Assembly: GCA_001600695.1 (NCBI GenBank)
Contig: BCKQ01000001.1
Span: forward strand, 65,916-129,915
Origin: Ascoidea asiatica
Taxonomy: Eukaryota; Ascomycota; Saccharomycetes; Ascoideales; Ascoideaceae
Direction: 5' to 3'
DNA length: 64,000 nucleotides
How positions within the stretch are numbered: position 1 is the first letter of the stretch; every line of letters begins with the position of its first letter. The notes under the pieces were generated by a model. That model saw only the letters and a list, made by a program, of their open reading frames with translations. It ran no database searches and was not told where the DNA came from. Below, piece by piece: positions 34,705-45,318 of the stretch. The translations under genes were made by a program, and so were the position numbers.

Positions 34705-35647
34705 TTTCTGGAGAATTAAAATAAATATAATAGGTATTAAAATGAAAAATTAAATAATAATATTATAAGTAATTGAATTTAGTGATTAAATATGATAAAA
34801 GGCTTGATGAACAGCAAATAGAAAAGAAAAAAAAGGAAAAGAAATCAATGAATAAGAAAATAAAATACTAAAATAGTGCAATAACAATGATAATAGGAGA
34901 AATAAAAGAAGGTTAAAGCTAGCTGAATTTCAAGTAGCATACACTATCTTCCTTCATAGCCGAATCATTCACAGGTTAAATAAAGATCAAATCTAGGTTA
35001 ATTCACTTAATTTGAGTCTATTAGTTTATAAATTATTTAGCTTGTTCTTGTCTGTTTTCATTTGACTTTGACTTCATTTGGGTCATTTCGAATGTATTTT
35101 ATTTTGATTTCCGAAGATTTGCAATGATTTTCGATAATTTTTGTATTAATTTTGTCTTTCTTCAATTGTTTTTTGATTGTTTTTTGATTGTTTCAGCTGC
35201 TTTCCAATTGAATTTTGGTTGTTTTTGACGTATTTTTTTGAAATTTTTTCTGTTTGCGTACGCGGAACTCAGTGCCGAGGGTTCCGAGCGGCACACACGG
35301 ATAATTCGGGTATATGTGAAATCCGAAGCCGAATGACAGAAGACCCGCAAAAATGGACTCGAAATATTTTTATTTTTTTTTTATTTAATTTTTATTTTAA
35401 TTTATTTTATTATTGCTTTGTGAAACATGAATGAGATATGAAATAAATATGGAATAAATATGAGATAAATATGAGACAAAGATGAGATAAATATGAAAGA
35501 GATATGAATGAGATATAAATGAAATATGAAATAAATATGAACAACAATGCTGTATATGAAGACAAAAATAAATCAATGAAAGAGAAAGAAAAAAAAGAAT
35601 GAGAATGGAGTGAATGGAGTGAGATAATAATAATGATGAGATGAAGT
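34705..35647. other. Upstream region of the acetyltransferase-type gene with a GC-richer patch and a tandem repeat
   Basis: AT-rich with a GC-richer patch at about 35255-35360 and a degenerate 12-13-bp array (ATGAGATAAAT type) at about 35425-35545. No credible gene. The patch is the likely core promoter region of the minus-strand gene ending its 5' side at 34704. Confidence 0.5.
35425..35545. repeat. Degenerate array of ATGAGATAAAT-type units
   Basis: About ten imperfect units of 11-13 bp built from ATGAGATA and ATAAAT. It lies just beyond the 3' end of the KTR-type gene (which ends at 35648 on the minus strand). Non-coding. Confidence 0.7.
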
Positions 35648-37198
35648 TTAGATGTAATATTTCCTTAGACTATAATCATCACCAACTTCTTCTTTGAATT
35701 GCTCCCATTCATTTAAAGATTCTGTATCATTTGTTAATCTTAACCAATTTGCAGAACAACTATAATCATCAAAAGTAAAATCATTTAACGGATTACAAAT
35801 ACATTTATTTTTAAGTCTCAATTCTTCATTTAATGGACATGAAGAATATGGAGCATGATAATAACCAATATCTTTAAACCAATGTAATTTATCTTTTGAG
35901 AGAAATAAAGAAGCTGCAATTGAATGAATTGGTGCGTCACCCCATCTTTCATAAAAAAACCCACCAATGGAATCTAAAAAATTAAAATATTCTTCATATT
36001 CTTTAGATCTATAAAAATCCATATCTGCAATTTCAAAATTTGACCAATAATGACATAAATTATAATTTGAATTTAATAGTTTCTCTTTAATTGATAAATT
36101 TTTAATATCATTATTTGTAATATTATCATAACTTAAAATAAAATCAATTAATGAATTTTTATTAATATAATTTAAATTTTCTAATAACCATAATTTAAGA
36201 TATCTCCAAAGTGATTCAATTGTATTTTGATATTCATAAATTGAAATTACAAAACCATAAGATTTATTATTTAATCTCATAAATTTAAAAACATCATAAA
36301 TTATATCACAATATAATTTTATACCAGGTTCAATTCTCCAATAATATTTATAATTTTTTAATAAAGGTTGATTATAAAAAAAACCAGATTGAAATCTACA
36401 CATATGTCTATAACTTTCTGAATTTCCATAAATTATATTATTTAATTCCATTTCTTTTCTTAAATTTTTTGCTAGTTTTAAATCAATATTTCTAGGATAT
36501 GACCAAAATTTATTATTATTAATTTGATCAAAATAAACATTACCAGAAACTAAATTTGAAACGGATTTTATAAAAATTGGAGTAAATTGTTTATCATTTA
36601 AAAAAATCCAATCATAATGATAATTTTTATTAAATCTATCTTCAATAATTTGAATTGTTTGTAAAATATCATATAATTCTGAATTTCTACATAATGTGAA
36701 TAAAGTTGCATTTTCTTTTTTATATCCGTTTGAATTATTAATTGAATGATTTGTAATTATTGGAAATACAATATTTTTATATTCATATCTATGATTATGT
36801 AAATAAAGTTCACTTCTAGAAACGTTAGTAGTAATATTATTAGTGGTAGCAGAAGTAGTAGTAGTAATATTAGTATTAGTAAATGATTTAGGATTATGAT
36901 TATAATTATTATTATTTTTTATAAATATAGGGAAATTTGTTAAAATTATCAAAATAAATAATGATATAAGTATAAAAATAATCAAAACTAAAATAAATAA
37001 TAAGTTTTTCAAAGAATTGATTGAATTAATATATTCTTGAACTTGTAAATTTTTACCAACTTTTCTACTATCTTGTCTTTTGATTTTCTCTTTCATTTCA
37101 CTTATATCATAAATTAAATCATCTTTAAATTCATTAACTTTATCATATTCTTTTATTATTTTTTTACTTTTATTTGAATTTTTCTTATATGAACCCAT
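35648..37198 (-). CDS. KRE2/MNT1-family alpha-1,2-mannosyltransferase (GT15), Ktr-like
   Basis: A 516-residue type II Golgi membrane enzyme that adds alpha-1,2-mannose to O- or N-linked chains of secreted and cell-wall proteins, from GDP-mannose with Mn(2+). Seen: a ~64-residue cytosolic Lys-rich N-terminus, one membrane anchor at about 65-88, an Asn/Thr stem (about 92-125), and the GT15 catalytic domain with ATLFTLCRNSELYDI, YYWRIEPGIKLYCDI, NFEIADMDFYRS, GGFFYERWGDAPIHSIAA and HWFKDIGYYHAPYSSCP. The family's conserved FEIAD...Y segment holds the likely catalytic Glu/Asp. The cytosolic tail is longer than in most Ktr proteins. The catalytic core shows no missing key motif. Which of KRE2, KTR1, KTR3, etc. 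it matches is not determined. Confidence 0.93.
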   Translation of the reverse strand: MGSYKKNSNKSKKIIKEYDKVNEFKDDLIYDISEMKEKIKRQDSRKVGKNLQVQEYINSINSLKNLLFILVLIIFILISLFILIILTNFPIFIKNNNNYNHNPKSFTNTNITTTTSATTNNITTNVSRSELYLHNHRYEYKNIVFPIITNHSINNSNGYKKENATLFTLCRNSELYDILQTIQIIEDRFNKNYHYDWIFLNDKQFTPIFIKSVSNLVSGNVYFDQINNNKFWSYPRNIDLKLAKNLRKEMELNNIIYGNSESYRHMCRFQSGFFYNQPLLKNYKYYWRIEPGIKLYCDIIYDVFKFMRLNNKSYGFVISIYEYQNTIESLWRYLKLWLLENLNYINKNSLIDFILSYDNITNNDIKNLSIKEKLLNSNYNLCHYWSNFEIADMDFYRSKEYEEYFNFLDSIGGFFYERWGDAPIHSIAASLFLSKDKLHWFKDIGYYHAPYSSCPLNEELRLKNKCICNPLNDFTFDDYSCSANWLRLTNDTESLNEWEQFKEEVGDDYSLRKYYI

Positions 37199-37910
37199 GA
37201 TTTTGTCTAATTATTTTTTTTTTTTTTTTTTCAAAATTCAACCTATGGATTTTGAATTAATTTTTTATCTTACGGATTAATTGAGGATTATGATAATAAA
37301 AAAAAAAAAAAAAAGTACTCAAAAGATTCAATTACTATTCAAGTAGTATTCTATCACAGTTCTACAGACCCTTTCAGAATTTTTTTTTCAATTCTATTCC
37401 TACTTCCTTTACAACTACTTTTTATCTTTGTTGTATTCTACCCACTGATAACAATTTATTTTATTTTCACACCAAAAAATAGGCTTATACTTTAAGGTTC
37501 GCTGCTGTGAAAAGAAAAAAACGAGTGAAATTTCAGTTTGTGAAGAGAAGGTGGCTGGAAGTGGCTGGAAGAGGCTGAAATTAGCTTCTGACTGGGCCCA
37601 GACTCTTTTCCGTGCTTATCCGGTGCTTGGCAGATCCTTGGCATGGTTCAGACGGATAAAAGTATTAGGTAAGCGCTTATATAATCTTAATTGCATAATT
37701 TAGTAGCTAATACGGTGAAAATATAATCTGAACACGGTTTAAATTCCATAAAAAGAAATTGTGCGGAAATAAATATCCGTATACCTTTTATTTTAAAACT
37801 CCCACAGTTTTGGCGACAGTGTACTTTCAATAAAATTACCACTTGATTAGTAATTGATTGATAAATATATTTGAGTGTTTATATCTAAAATACATAAAGT
37901 CCTTTATGTT
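37199..37910. promoter_or_regulatory. Upstream region of the Ktr-type gene
   Basis: Long T and A tracts next to the start (37212-37320), then a GC-richer patch at about 37495-37700 and mixed DNA up to the RPC37 stop. No gene seen. Confidence 0.5.
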
Positions 37911-39227
37911 TCACTGTAATAATTTGTTAATGTAGTCTTGATTACTACTACTTGCCAACAAAGGCTCATTTTCACTTTCATGGAAAATCACTGGTCTTAA
38001 CTTTTTAGTATCTTCAAGTTCTTCATCATACCAATCATATTCATCAAATTCTTCTTCCCCAAATTTTCTGAATGATGTTAAAGCTCCACTTAATCTTGGT
38101 GCATTTTCATCTGTTGATTTAGCTGTCATTTGAACAACTTGAACTGATGATGATGTATTATTTTCTCCACTTTTTGATTCTCTATCTGCAATTTTTTCCA
38201 TTTGTTTTTTAGCATCTGTTTCATTATCAATATAATGAAAAACTGGTCGTAATTGTGCAATTTTATTAATTGGTGTTAAAACTATTTCTTTTTTATTATT
38301 ATCTTTAATTTTTAAAATTCCAATATAATATCCATTAGAACTTGTTAGTTTACCACCTAATGTTTGATAATTTAATTCATTCCATTCTGTAGCTTTATAA
38401 TAATTAAAAAATTTATCTGTATTTAATGGTATATCAACTTCAATTACTTCACTTTTATTTTTAATTCGAGATTCAAATACTCCACTATTCTTAGAATTAA
38501 CTAATGGCTTGGTATTTGGTCTATTAGGATATTGTAAAAGATATAATTGTAATTTATTGATATCCATTGCTTTTTTTTCTTCTTTTTCTGATTCATTTTC
38601 ATTTTCATTATCATTATCATTTTCAACTTCAACATCCTTATCAGAATTAGCATCCATATCAATATCACTGTCACTATTGCTATTACTATTACTATCACTA
38701 TCAATGTCAATAGCTTTACCTTCAGATTTCTCTTCTTCAGAATCTGAACTTGAATCTGACTTTATTTTTCCTTTCTTTGTTTTTTTTTTATTCTTATTCT
38801 TTTTGTCTTTCTCTGTTTTTATTTCTTTTTCTTCCTTTATTTTTTCTTCAAATTTTTCTTTTATATCAGTAATATTTTTGAGATCATTTAAATATATTGG
38901 AATTTCCTCAACTATAATATCATCTTCATCATTTTCTTCTTCATCATCATCATCTTTATCTTCAGCCTCTTCTTGAGCTTCTACTTTAACTTTAGATGTA
39001 TTCTTACTCTCTTCATGTTTAACACTAATGATCTTTTCAATTATTTCTTCTTCTTCTATTTCTACAAAATGATTAGTTTCAAAACTTCCATTTTCTTCTT
39101 TTACTTTATGTTCTTCATTTTCTATTATTAAATTTGTATCTTCTGTATTAGTGGCTTTTGCCTCGTATTCTAATGAACGTACATCGTCATCAACATCTTC
39201 TTCTACGAATAATCCACTTCCTGCCAT
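37911..39227 (-). CDS. RPC37: RNA polymerase III subunit C37 (Rpc37/RPC5)
   Basis: Pol III subunit that pairs with Rpc53 in a TFIIF-like subcomplex for initiation, termination and reinitiation. I use the ATG at 39227 (MAGSGLFVEEDVDDDVRS), which matches the family's short acidic start; an in-frame upstream ATG at 39281 would add 18 basic residues (KEKKKRRKEEK) and is less likely. Seen: a very acidic N-terminal half with Glu/Asp/Ser blocks, then the dimerisation region LQLYLLQYPNRP, VIEVDIPLNTDKFFNYY, WNELNYQTLGGKLTSSNG, IAQLRPVFHYID and VQVVQMTAKS, and the C-terminal QDYINKLLQ. 438 residues is longer than yeast (282) because of the acidic repeats. Divergent from DBP7 with 362 bases between starts. 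Confidence 0.93.
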   Translation of the reverse strand: MAGSGLFVEEDVDDDVRSLEYEAKATNTEDTNLIIENEEHKVKEENGSFETNHFVEIEEEEIIEKIISVKHEESKNTSKVKVEAQEEAEDKDDDDEEENDEDDIIVEEIPIYLNDLKNITDIKEKFEEKIKEEKEIKTEKDKKNKNKKKTKKGKIKSDSSSDSEEEKSEGKAIDIDSDSNSNSNSDSDIDMDANSDKDVEVENDNDNENENESEKEEKKAMDINKLQLYLLQYPNRPNTKPLVNSKNSGVFESRIKNKSEVIEVDIPLNTDKFFNYYKATEWNELNYQTLGGKLTSSNGYYIGILKIKDNNKKEIVLTPINKIAQLRPVFHYIDNETDAKKQMEKIADRESKSGENNTSSSVQVVQMTAKSTDENAPRLSGALTSFRKFGEEEFDEYDWYDEELEDTKKLRPVIFHESENEPLLASSSNQDYINKLLQ

Positions 39228-39589
39228 TATCGTCTTCTCTTCTTTTCTTCTTTTCTTCTTTTCTTTCAGTCTTATAAGCAAACTTGTTGTATTTAATCAA
39301 ATCAATTCCAGCAGCATCATTTATTTTATTCTTGCCTTTTTTTTCTTTTCACTGCTCTTTTTTGGTTTTTTTCTTAACTTTTTTCTAGTAGCGCTCCGCC
39401 ATGCACAAAGCTGCAACGGCGCTGGTAAAAAAAATATTTCAAATAAGAAAAAAATTTGTTTATCAGTTTTTATCATAAGAAAAAAATAAAAAATTTATTT
39501 ATTTATTTGAAGAGATTAAAATTATTAAAAATTTTTAAATAATTTATATTTCCAAAGAAAATTTATATATATTTATACTCATATTCAAA
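39228..39589. promoter_or_regulatory. Shared divergent promoter of RPC37 and DBP7
   Basis: 362 bases separate the two start codons. A small GC-richer patch lies near 39390-39425, and AAAAATTTTT at 39527-39536 resembles the RRPE element common before ribosome-biogenesis genes. Joint control of a Pol III subunit and a ribosome-assembly helicase is plausible, by inference only. Confidence 0.45.
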
Positions 39590-42112
39590 ATGGATGATGA
39601 TGATGACGGATTGCTTATGAATTTTGTGACTACAAGTTCAAACACAAGATCAACTCCAAAGAAACAAAGAGTAATTGGTGGAAAATGGAAAGATAGAAGA
39701 AGAATTGAAAGACAATTGAATAGAAAAGTTAAAAAACCAGAGCAGAAATCTGATGAAAAATCCAATCAATCATCTGATCAAATATTAAATCAGAAACCTG
39801 CAACTCAACCTCAAAATCAATCTAATACTAATGACAAAAGTACAACAATAATACAATCAGAAGTTCTTCAATCTATACAATCTGAAAAGAAAAGACCAAG
39901 AATTGAAGATACTCAAGCAATAAATCTTTCAAGAAAACAAATAAAAATAGGTGATTCTAAAAATAATAATAATGATAATAATAGAACTGGAATAATCGAT
40001 CCCGAAAATCATTATTATAATCCAAACTCAAAATCAAATCAACAAAAACATGGTGGTAAAAGTTCAACTTTTGTTTCTTCTCTTTTTTCATCTAATTTAA
40101 AATCTTCAATAAAACAAGAACAACAAGATTCAAAATCCACTTTAGATATTATGAAACCTTCAAATGCTCCATTATTAAAAGGAAAAACAAATTTCGAATC
40201 TTTAGGTTTAAATCCAAAATTATCTAAATTTTTATCTGAAAAATTATTATATTCAAAACCAACAATTATTCAAAAGTTAGTTATTCCTTCTTTACTCGAT
40301 AATAAAAGAACGTCGGATTTATTGGTTCAATCCCAAACTGGTTCCGGTAAAACTCTCTCTTTTACACTACCAATTTTTAATACTTTAATGAATTTAAAAA
40401 ATAAAATAGATAGAAATTCAGGTTTATTTGCAATAATTTTAACACCAACAAGAGAATTAGCAACACAAATTTATGTATTATTAGAAAAATTAAGTAAAAT
40501 CTCTGTAAATATTGTGCCGTCATTTGTAACTGGTGGTGAAAAAAAAAAGAGTGAAAAGGCAAGATTAAGAAAAGGTGTAAATATTTTAGTTGCAACTCCA
40601 GGTAGATTATTAGATCATATAAAAACTACAGAAAATTTAGATTTATCTTTAGTTAAATATCTTGTTTTAGATGAAGGTGATAGATTAATGGAATTGGGTT
40701 TTGAGCAAACTTTAACTGATATTATTCATAATATTGAAGTTCAAACAAGAAATATTGATCAAGCTGAAATTCAAAATATTTATCCCGAACTACCACCTTC
40801 AAGAATAAGTGTATTATGTTCTGCTACTTTGAAAGATAATGTTCAAAAATTAGGTGAAATGACCTTAAGAAATCCACAATTGATATCTGCATCTGAATTT
40901 CAAGAAGATAATAAAGTTTCCAAGACTTCGGATAAAAATGTTGTTGTGTTTGATAATAATAATGATGATGACAATGATGATGAAATTTATAATAATCAAA
41001 AGAACTTTATACATTCAAATGCTGATATTGAGCATTTTTCTGTCCCGGATCAATTAGAACAAAAGTGTCTAATAGTTCCTCCAAAGTTAAGATTAGTATC
41101 ATTAAATGGTATATTAAGAATTATATCTGTTCAAAATCAAAATCTAAAAGGTTCAAGAACAATTGTATTTCTTTCTTGTTCAGATTCTGTTAATTTTCAT
41201 TTTAAAGTATTTGCAAGAAATGGGAAAATTGCTCAAAATAAAAGAGATATGCCTAAAGATAGTATTGAAGAAAATGATAATGCAACTGTTTGTACATCTC
41301 CAATATTAGATAATAATACTATAATTTATAAACTTCATGGATCTTTAAGTCAACAAGCTAGAACTTATACATTAAATCATTTTGTAAAAACAAATTTAGT
41401 TGAAAAAAATGAAGATGGTGAAATTTTGGAACCTAAAAATCTTATATTATTTTGTACAGATGTTGTTTCTAGAGGTTTAGATTTGCCTGAAATAACAGAT
41501 GTTATAGAATATGATCCTCCTTTTTCAATTGAAGATCATCTTCATAGAGTTGGAAGAACAGCAAGAGTTGGAAATAAAGGTAGAGCATATTTATTTTTAT
41601 TTCCAGGTGCAGAAGAAAATTATATTTCAAGAATTCAGAAATATCATCTCAAAAATAAAATTCAACAATTAAATTATGAGAGAATATTAAAATTAGCTTA
41701 TAATAAAGTTGAAGAAACTGATTATAAAAGTAAAAAAAATAGTAATAATAAAGAATTAAGTTGGGATTTTGAAGCTACAACTTGGCATTTGAATGTTGAA
41801 AGATGGTTATTAGAAGATGTTGTATCTCTTGAAGCTGCAAAAAATGCATTTATTTCTCATATTAGAGCATATGCAACACATTTGAATACTGAAAAAGATT
41901 GTTTTAATCTTAAATTATTACATCTTGGACATCTTGCAAAAAGTTTTGGATTAAGAGAAACTCCGAAATCTATGGGTAATAAATTTTCTAAACGTACTCA
42001 AAAAGAAGGAAAGTCAGAAAAAAGAAAAGTTAAAGAGGATCCAAAAAAGAAATTATTAAGAATGGCAAGTTTAGCTGTTAAATCCCGAAGTAGTGAGTTC
42101 AATTTTATGTAA
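39590..42112 (+). CDS. DBP7: Dbp7 DEAD-box RNA helicase of 60S ribosome assembly
   Basis: An 840-residue nucleolar ATP-dependent RNA helicase for large-subunit assembly. Seen: acidic start MDDDDDGLLMNFV and early GGKWKDRRRIERQ as in Dbp7; Q-motif region NFESLGLNPKLSKFL ... TIIQKLVIPSLL (201-235); Walker A SQTGSGKT at 248-255; PTRELA; ATPGRLLDHI; motif II as DEGD (361-364), the DEAD variant typical of Dbp7/DDX31, followed by RLMELGFE; SAT at 411-413; IYKLHGSLSQQAR; FCTDVVSRGLDLP; and HRVGRTARVGNKG. A C-terminal DUF4217-type region (IRAYATHLNTEKDCFNLK) and a Lys-rich tail follow. Length is close to the yeast protein (742) plus inserts at about 456-475 and 550-570. Confidence 0.95.
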   Translation: MDDDDDGLLMNFVTTSSNTRSTPKKQRVIGGKWKDRRRIERQLNRKVKKPEQKSDEKSNQSSDQILNQKPATQPQNQSNTNDKSTTIIQSEVLQSIQSEKKRPRIEDTQAINLSRKQIKIGDSKNNNNDNNRTGIIDPENHYYNPNSKSNQQKHGGKSSTFVSSLFSSNLKSSIKQEQQDSKSTLDIMKPSNAPLLKGKTNFESLGLNPKLSKFLSEKLLYSKPTIIQKLVIPSLLDNKRTSDLLVQSQTGSGKTLSFTLPIFNTLMNLKNKIDRNSGLFAIILTPTRELATQIYVLLEKLSKISVNIVPSFVTGGEKKKSEKARLRKGVNILVATPGRLLDHIKTTENLDLSLVKYLVLDEGDRLMELGFEQTLTDIIHNIEVQTRNIDQAEIQNIYPELPPSRISVLCSATLKDNVQKLGEMTLRNPQLISASEFQEDNKVSKTSDKNVVVFDNNNDDDNDDEIYNNQKNFIHSNADIEHFSVPDQLEQKCLIVPPKLRLVSLNGILRIISVQNQNLKGSRTIVFLSCSDSVNFHFKVFARNGKIAQNKRDMPKDSIEENDNATVCTSPILDNNTIIYKLHGSLSQQARTYTLNHFVKTNLVEKNEDGEILEPKNLILFCTDVVSRGLDLPEITDVIEYDPPFSIEDHLHRVGRTARVGNKGRAYLFLFPGAEENYISRIQKYHLKNKIQQLNYERILKLAYNKVEETDYKSKKNSNNKELSWDFEATTWHLNVERWLLEDVVSLEAAKNAFISHIRAYATHLNTEKDCFNLKLLHLGHLAKSFGLRETPKSMGNKFSKRTQKEGKSEKRKVKEDPKKKLLRMASLAVKSRSSEFNFM

Positions 42113-42388
42113 TTAATATAAAATGTATACTGTAAATTTTACTGGATTTAAAATTTTTTTTTCTTTTTTTTCTTTTCAAAATTAATACTCAACTGATTAA
42201 AATCATCATTCTTTATCATTTTCATAACAATTTATAGAAACAAAGAAATTAAAAAGTGTACATTAATAAATCCATTTTGTAGTATATATATAAAATATAA
42301 AAGTGAGACCATTGAAAGCATTAAAAGCATTGAAATTGAAAAAAAAAATTATAATAAAAACAAGAACAAAAAAATAAAATAGAAAAAA

Positions 42389-42969
42389 CTACCAATCAGC
42401 TTCACCAGTTCCTCTCATAAAAGAATAATCTTTACCATCAATATTAGCAATTCCTTCTTTTAAAGTACATTTCCATTTATTTCTAACTCTTTGAACTTTA
42501 TCATATAAACATAAAATAGTATTTTGATCATCATCTTCAGAATCATCATCAGATCTTATTACATCTTCATCATCAGAAGAGTTTAAAGAATCTTCCATAT
42601 CATCAGATAAATCATCTAAATAATCCTCTTCTAAAGCTCCATCTACTTGTCGTAATGGCCTTATTTTAGCTTTATTTATTAAGTTATCTTTATTTATTAA
42701 TTTATTTTTTTTTAATAATTTATTTTTATTTATTGAATTATTTTTATTTGTATTGAATTGATTATTTATTAATCTATTTTTAAGATTATCGTCAACTTCA
42801 ATTTCAATTTCAAAATTATTATTATTATTATTATAATTATTTTTAATTGAAGTTAAATTTACAGTTCCATCAACTTGATGAGGTAAAACTAAACCTGGAA
42901 TTGAACTTAAATTATTATTTATGGAATCATTATTTCCTAATTCTGATGGTAATTCAATTGAAGGAGTAA

Positions 42970-43003
<34 letters not shown>

Positions 43004-43417
43004 ATTGTTATTAGTATTGATATTTGAGTTTGGAGTTTCTGATTTGGTTTTGATATTATCATTTGTATTTGTATTATTTAAACCAGTATCATTATTAGAA
43101 TTGCTGGCAATATTATTAATATTCCCATTTTGATCAACAGAATTTGAGTCTTCAAGAGTTTTCTCAACCCATGAAAAATCAGCAACTCCAGAAGATGCTA
43201 ATTTATCTCTCCAAATACTTCTTAAATCTTGAAGAGTTGCTTCGTCTATACCATTATTTTCGAAATCATCTCTGGAATCAGCAATTACTTTTTCTATTAC
43301 AGTTTCATATAAAACAGACTAAAATATTTAATAATTGTTAATTATTTTGATATTCAAATATAAAAAAAAAAGAAAACAAGTTAAAGAAGGGCCACTTACA
43401 ATTTCTGAGCTTGACAT
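42389..43417 (-). CDS. TOA1: TFIIA large subunit Toa1, two exons
   Basis: TFIIA stabilises TBP on the promoter; Toa1 pairs with Toa2. The gene is split: exon 1 is 43417-43400 (MSSSEI, 18 nt), intron 43399-43319, exon 2 43318-42389. The joined frame is 315 residues. Exon 2 opens SVLYETVIEKVIADSRDDFE and continues NGIDEATLQDLRSIW, the conserved N-terminal helix bundle; a long Asn-rich, poorly conserved middle follows; then an acidic block (DDLSDDMEDSLNSSDDED) and the beta-barrel C-terminus LYDKVQRVRNKWKCTLK ... IDGKDYSFMRGTGEADW. Both ends match yeast Toa1 (286 residues). Only the last 69 residues begin with an in-frame Met, so single-exon scans miss most of this gene. Exon-intron phase is 0. 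Confidence 0.93.
43319..43399 (-). other. Spliceosomal intron of TOA1 (81 bp)
   Basis: On the minus strand the intron starts GTAAGT at 43399 and ends ATTTTAG at 43319. A pyrimidine-rich stretch lies inside, and AATTAAC about 18 bases before the 3' end is the best branch-site candidate, a variant of TACTAAC. Removal restores one frame joining MSSSEI to SVLYETV. Seen in sequence; splicing itself is inferred. Confidence 0.88.
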
Positions 43418-44054
43418 GATAATAAATAATTAATTAAACAAAGTTATAATGAATATGATAAAAGTCCTTTATGGTTAATGAATACAGTCTGAAAGAATTA
43501 ATAGTCCTTTATGCTTGTTGTTTTATTGAAAGTGATTCATTTTGCCCCTTGTGACGGAGAAAAGTTATCAAAAACAAAAGCATCAAAAACACCAAAAGTC
43601 TGAAGGCAGTGAAAATAATGAAAATTACGAGAACAACGAAAATAATGAGAAATTAAGAAAAAAGAAGGGCAGGTGAAATTACGTAATTATGGTATGTAAT
43701 TAGGTGATGGCTTATGTAATCCGCGTTATGTAATTTATTACGTAATTTGGATTGGTAATATATTACATAATGCGGTTTTGTTTTTTTGAAATTAAATTAA
43801 AAATTAATTTAGACTGAAATGAACATAAAAGTATATAAAATATATAAAAACATATAAAAACGTATAAAAACGTATAAAAACATATAAAAACATATAAAAT
43901 GAATGAAATAAAAATGTATTAACAAAGATAATAAGCAGAAAAGAAGCATAAAAGAACATTAAATAACTAGAAAACTTAATAACTAGAAAAGTGGCCGAAA
44001 AAAAAAGCAAAGGAGAATTGAGAAAAACTTGTAAATATGTCATCGTAACCAAAT
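43418..44054. other. Intergenic region upstream of TOA1
   Basis: A moderately GC-richer patch at about 43535-43790 has several TACGTAA/TTATGTAA-type words. A 10-bp array of CATATAAAAA/CGTATAAAAA units at about 43830-43905 lies beyond it. No gene seen. Confidence 0.5.
43828..43905. repeat. 10-bp tandem array (CATATAAAAA / CGTATAAAAA)
   Basis: About seven head-to-tail 10-mers, A/T-rich with one variable position pair. Lies 150 bases past the end of the 109-residue minus-strand ORF. Non-coding. Confidence 0.75.
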
Positions 44055-44384
44055 CTAAGTAGAAACAAAAAAACAAGAGAAAATTATTTCACACCATCCT
44101 ATATCATCACTATTATTACCAACACTTGATTGAGAAAAAGATGAACGATTTTCGTTAATGGAAACGGATTGCTTGATTAATTCCTCTGATATTGGAGATT
44201 GAGCTGAAGAATCTGTATTATTATTTTCGTTTGAATTATTTTTGATAATAGATGCAGTATTTGAATTTGATCCTATGGCATCAGAAGTTGCAATAATAGT
44301 TGAAGATCTTTTAGGTTGTCTATCCATAATTATATCCGGTAATTCTGTGGAATTACTATTGTTATTGTTATTAAAAGAATTCAT
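44055..44384 (-). CDS. Small Ser/Asn-rich protein with Cys-containing hydrophobic tail, unrecognised
   Basis: A 109-residue frame: Asn/Ser-rich start (MNSFNNNNNSNSTELPD), IIMDRQPKRSSTIIA, a disordered Ser/Asn middle, then DDIGWCEIIFSCFFVST at the C-terminus. The short tail has a Trp-Cys and a later Cys among Phe/Ile, which could be lipidated or membrane-associated. Codon use fits other genes here. No family recognised. The tail could also be intron read-through, since DDIGWCE looks more conserved than what follows, but I see no clear donor site there. Confidence 0.5.
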   Translation of the reverse strand: MNSFNNNNNSNSTELPDIIMDRQPKRSSTIIATSDAIGSNSNTASIIKNNSNENNNTDSSAQSPISEELIKQSVSINENRSSFSQSSVGNNSDDIGWCEIIFSCFFVST

Positions 44385-45275
44385 TTCATGAATTTAGTTA
44401 TATATGTTTTATATTCATTCTAAAAAAAAAACATAACAAAATGTAGAGAATATTATCAGTTATTATATAATAACATTTGAAAAAGCAATTTAATATCTAT
44501 TTCCTTTATGAATTTTTAACTAACAATATGACGAGTAAAGTTTCTATTTTTTCAAATTAATTGAAGAATTTTTGAAAAAAAAAGGCCATTATATTGAAGT
44601 GAAAAAATTATGTTTATTAGAATAAATTTAAAATTTAAGTTTAATCTAACATGTTATTTAGTTCAATTGAAAAGTTGCAGTATATTTCGAAAAATATATG
44701 AAAAACAATTTTGTCATATAGATAAACAATTTAATTGGATAAAATTTTAGTAAAAATGATAATTTCAAATAATTTTAGTTAATTACAAATGAAATGAGCT
44801 GAAATCGGTTACTCGAATATTTTAATTTTTATTCTTGAATCTGCAAAAAACTGTTTCGTTTTGCACGCCAGGAACAGACAAAAAGTTACTGAATGCAAAA
44901 AAGCTTCTTTAGTTTGAATATGAAGAGAGATTTTAACCATGAAAAAAAGCAAAATTGAATCTGTGTTAAGAAAATTTGATGATATTATATTTTTGCCTAA
45001 AAACATTCTAAATTCAGATATTTAGATCTCATTGAACCGAGAAAACTAGCTAAATCTTTAGGAATAGTATATTAGTACCAGTACTTATTGAAAATAACTT
45101 AAAAATAAATCTACCTTTGAGTTTTACATCCTAATTCATTCATTTCGAAATAAATATTTCAACATTTCCAAAATTTTGTTTTCTTGAAACGAAAAAAAAT
45201 GGAAGAGAACATCTATGTACTTTGCTGTTTAAAGCGGGTACCCTTCTGTACTGTATCCGATTGCTTTGGAATGAC

Positions 45276-45318
45276 TAGCGAACAGCCCAATTGAAAACCC
45301 AGTTTGGGGTGTTCGCTA
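45276..45318. repeat. Hairpin-forming inverted repeat upstream of HAP2
   Basis: TAGCGAACAGCCC (45276-45288) is the inverse of GGGGTGTTCGCTA (45306-45318) with one mismatch in 13 pairs and a 17-base loop. It sits at the edge of the GC-richer island. Could be a regulatory site or part of a structured RNA. Confidence 0.7.

Noticed and set aside
38509-38976. 155-codon Ser/Phe/Leu-rich plus-strand frame inside RPC37
   Set aside because: Mirror of the Glu/Asp/Ser-rich acidic region of RPC37; no independent support.
37911-39281. Upstream in-frame ATG at 39281 as the RPC37 start
   Set aside because: It would add 18 mostly Lys/Arg/Glu residues; the family begins with a short acidic segment, matched from the ATG at 39227.
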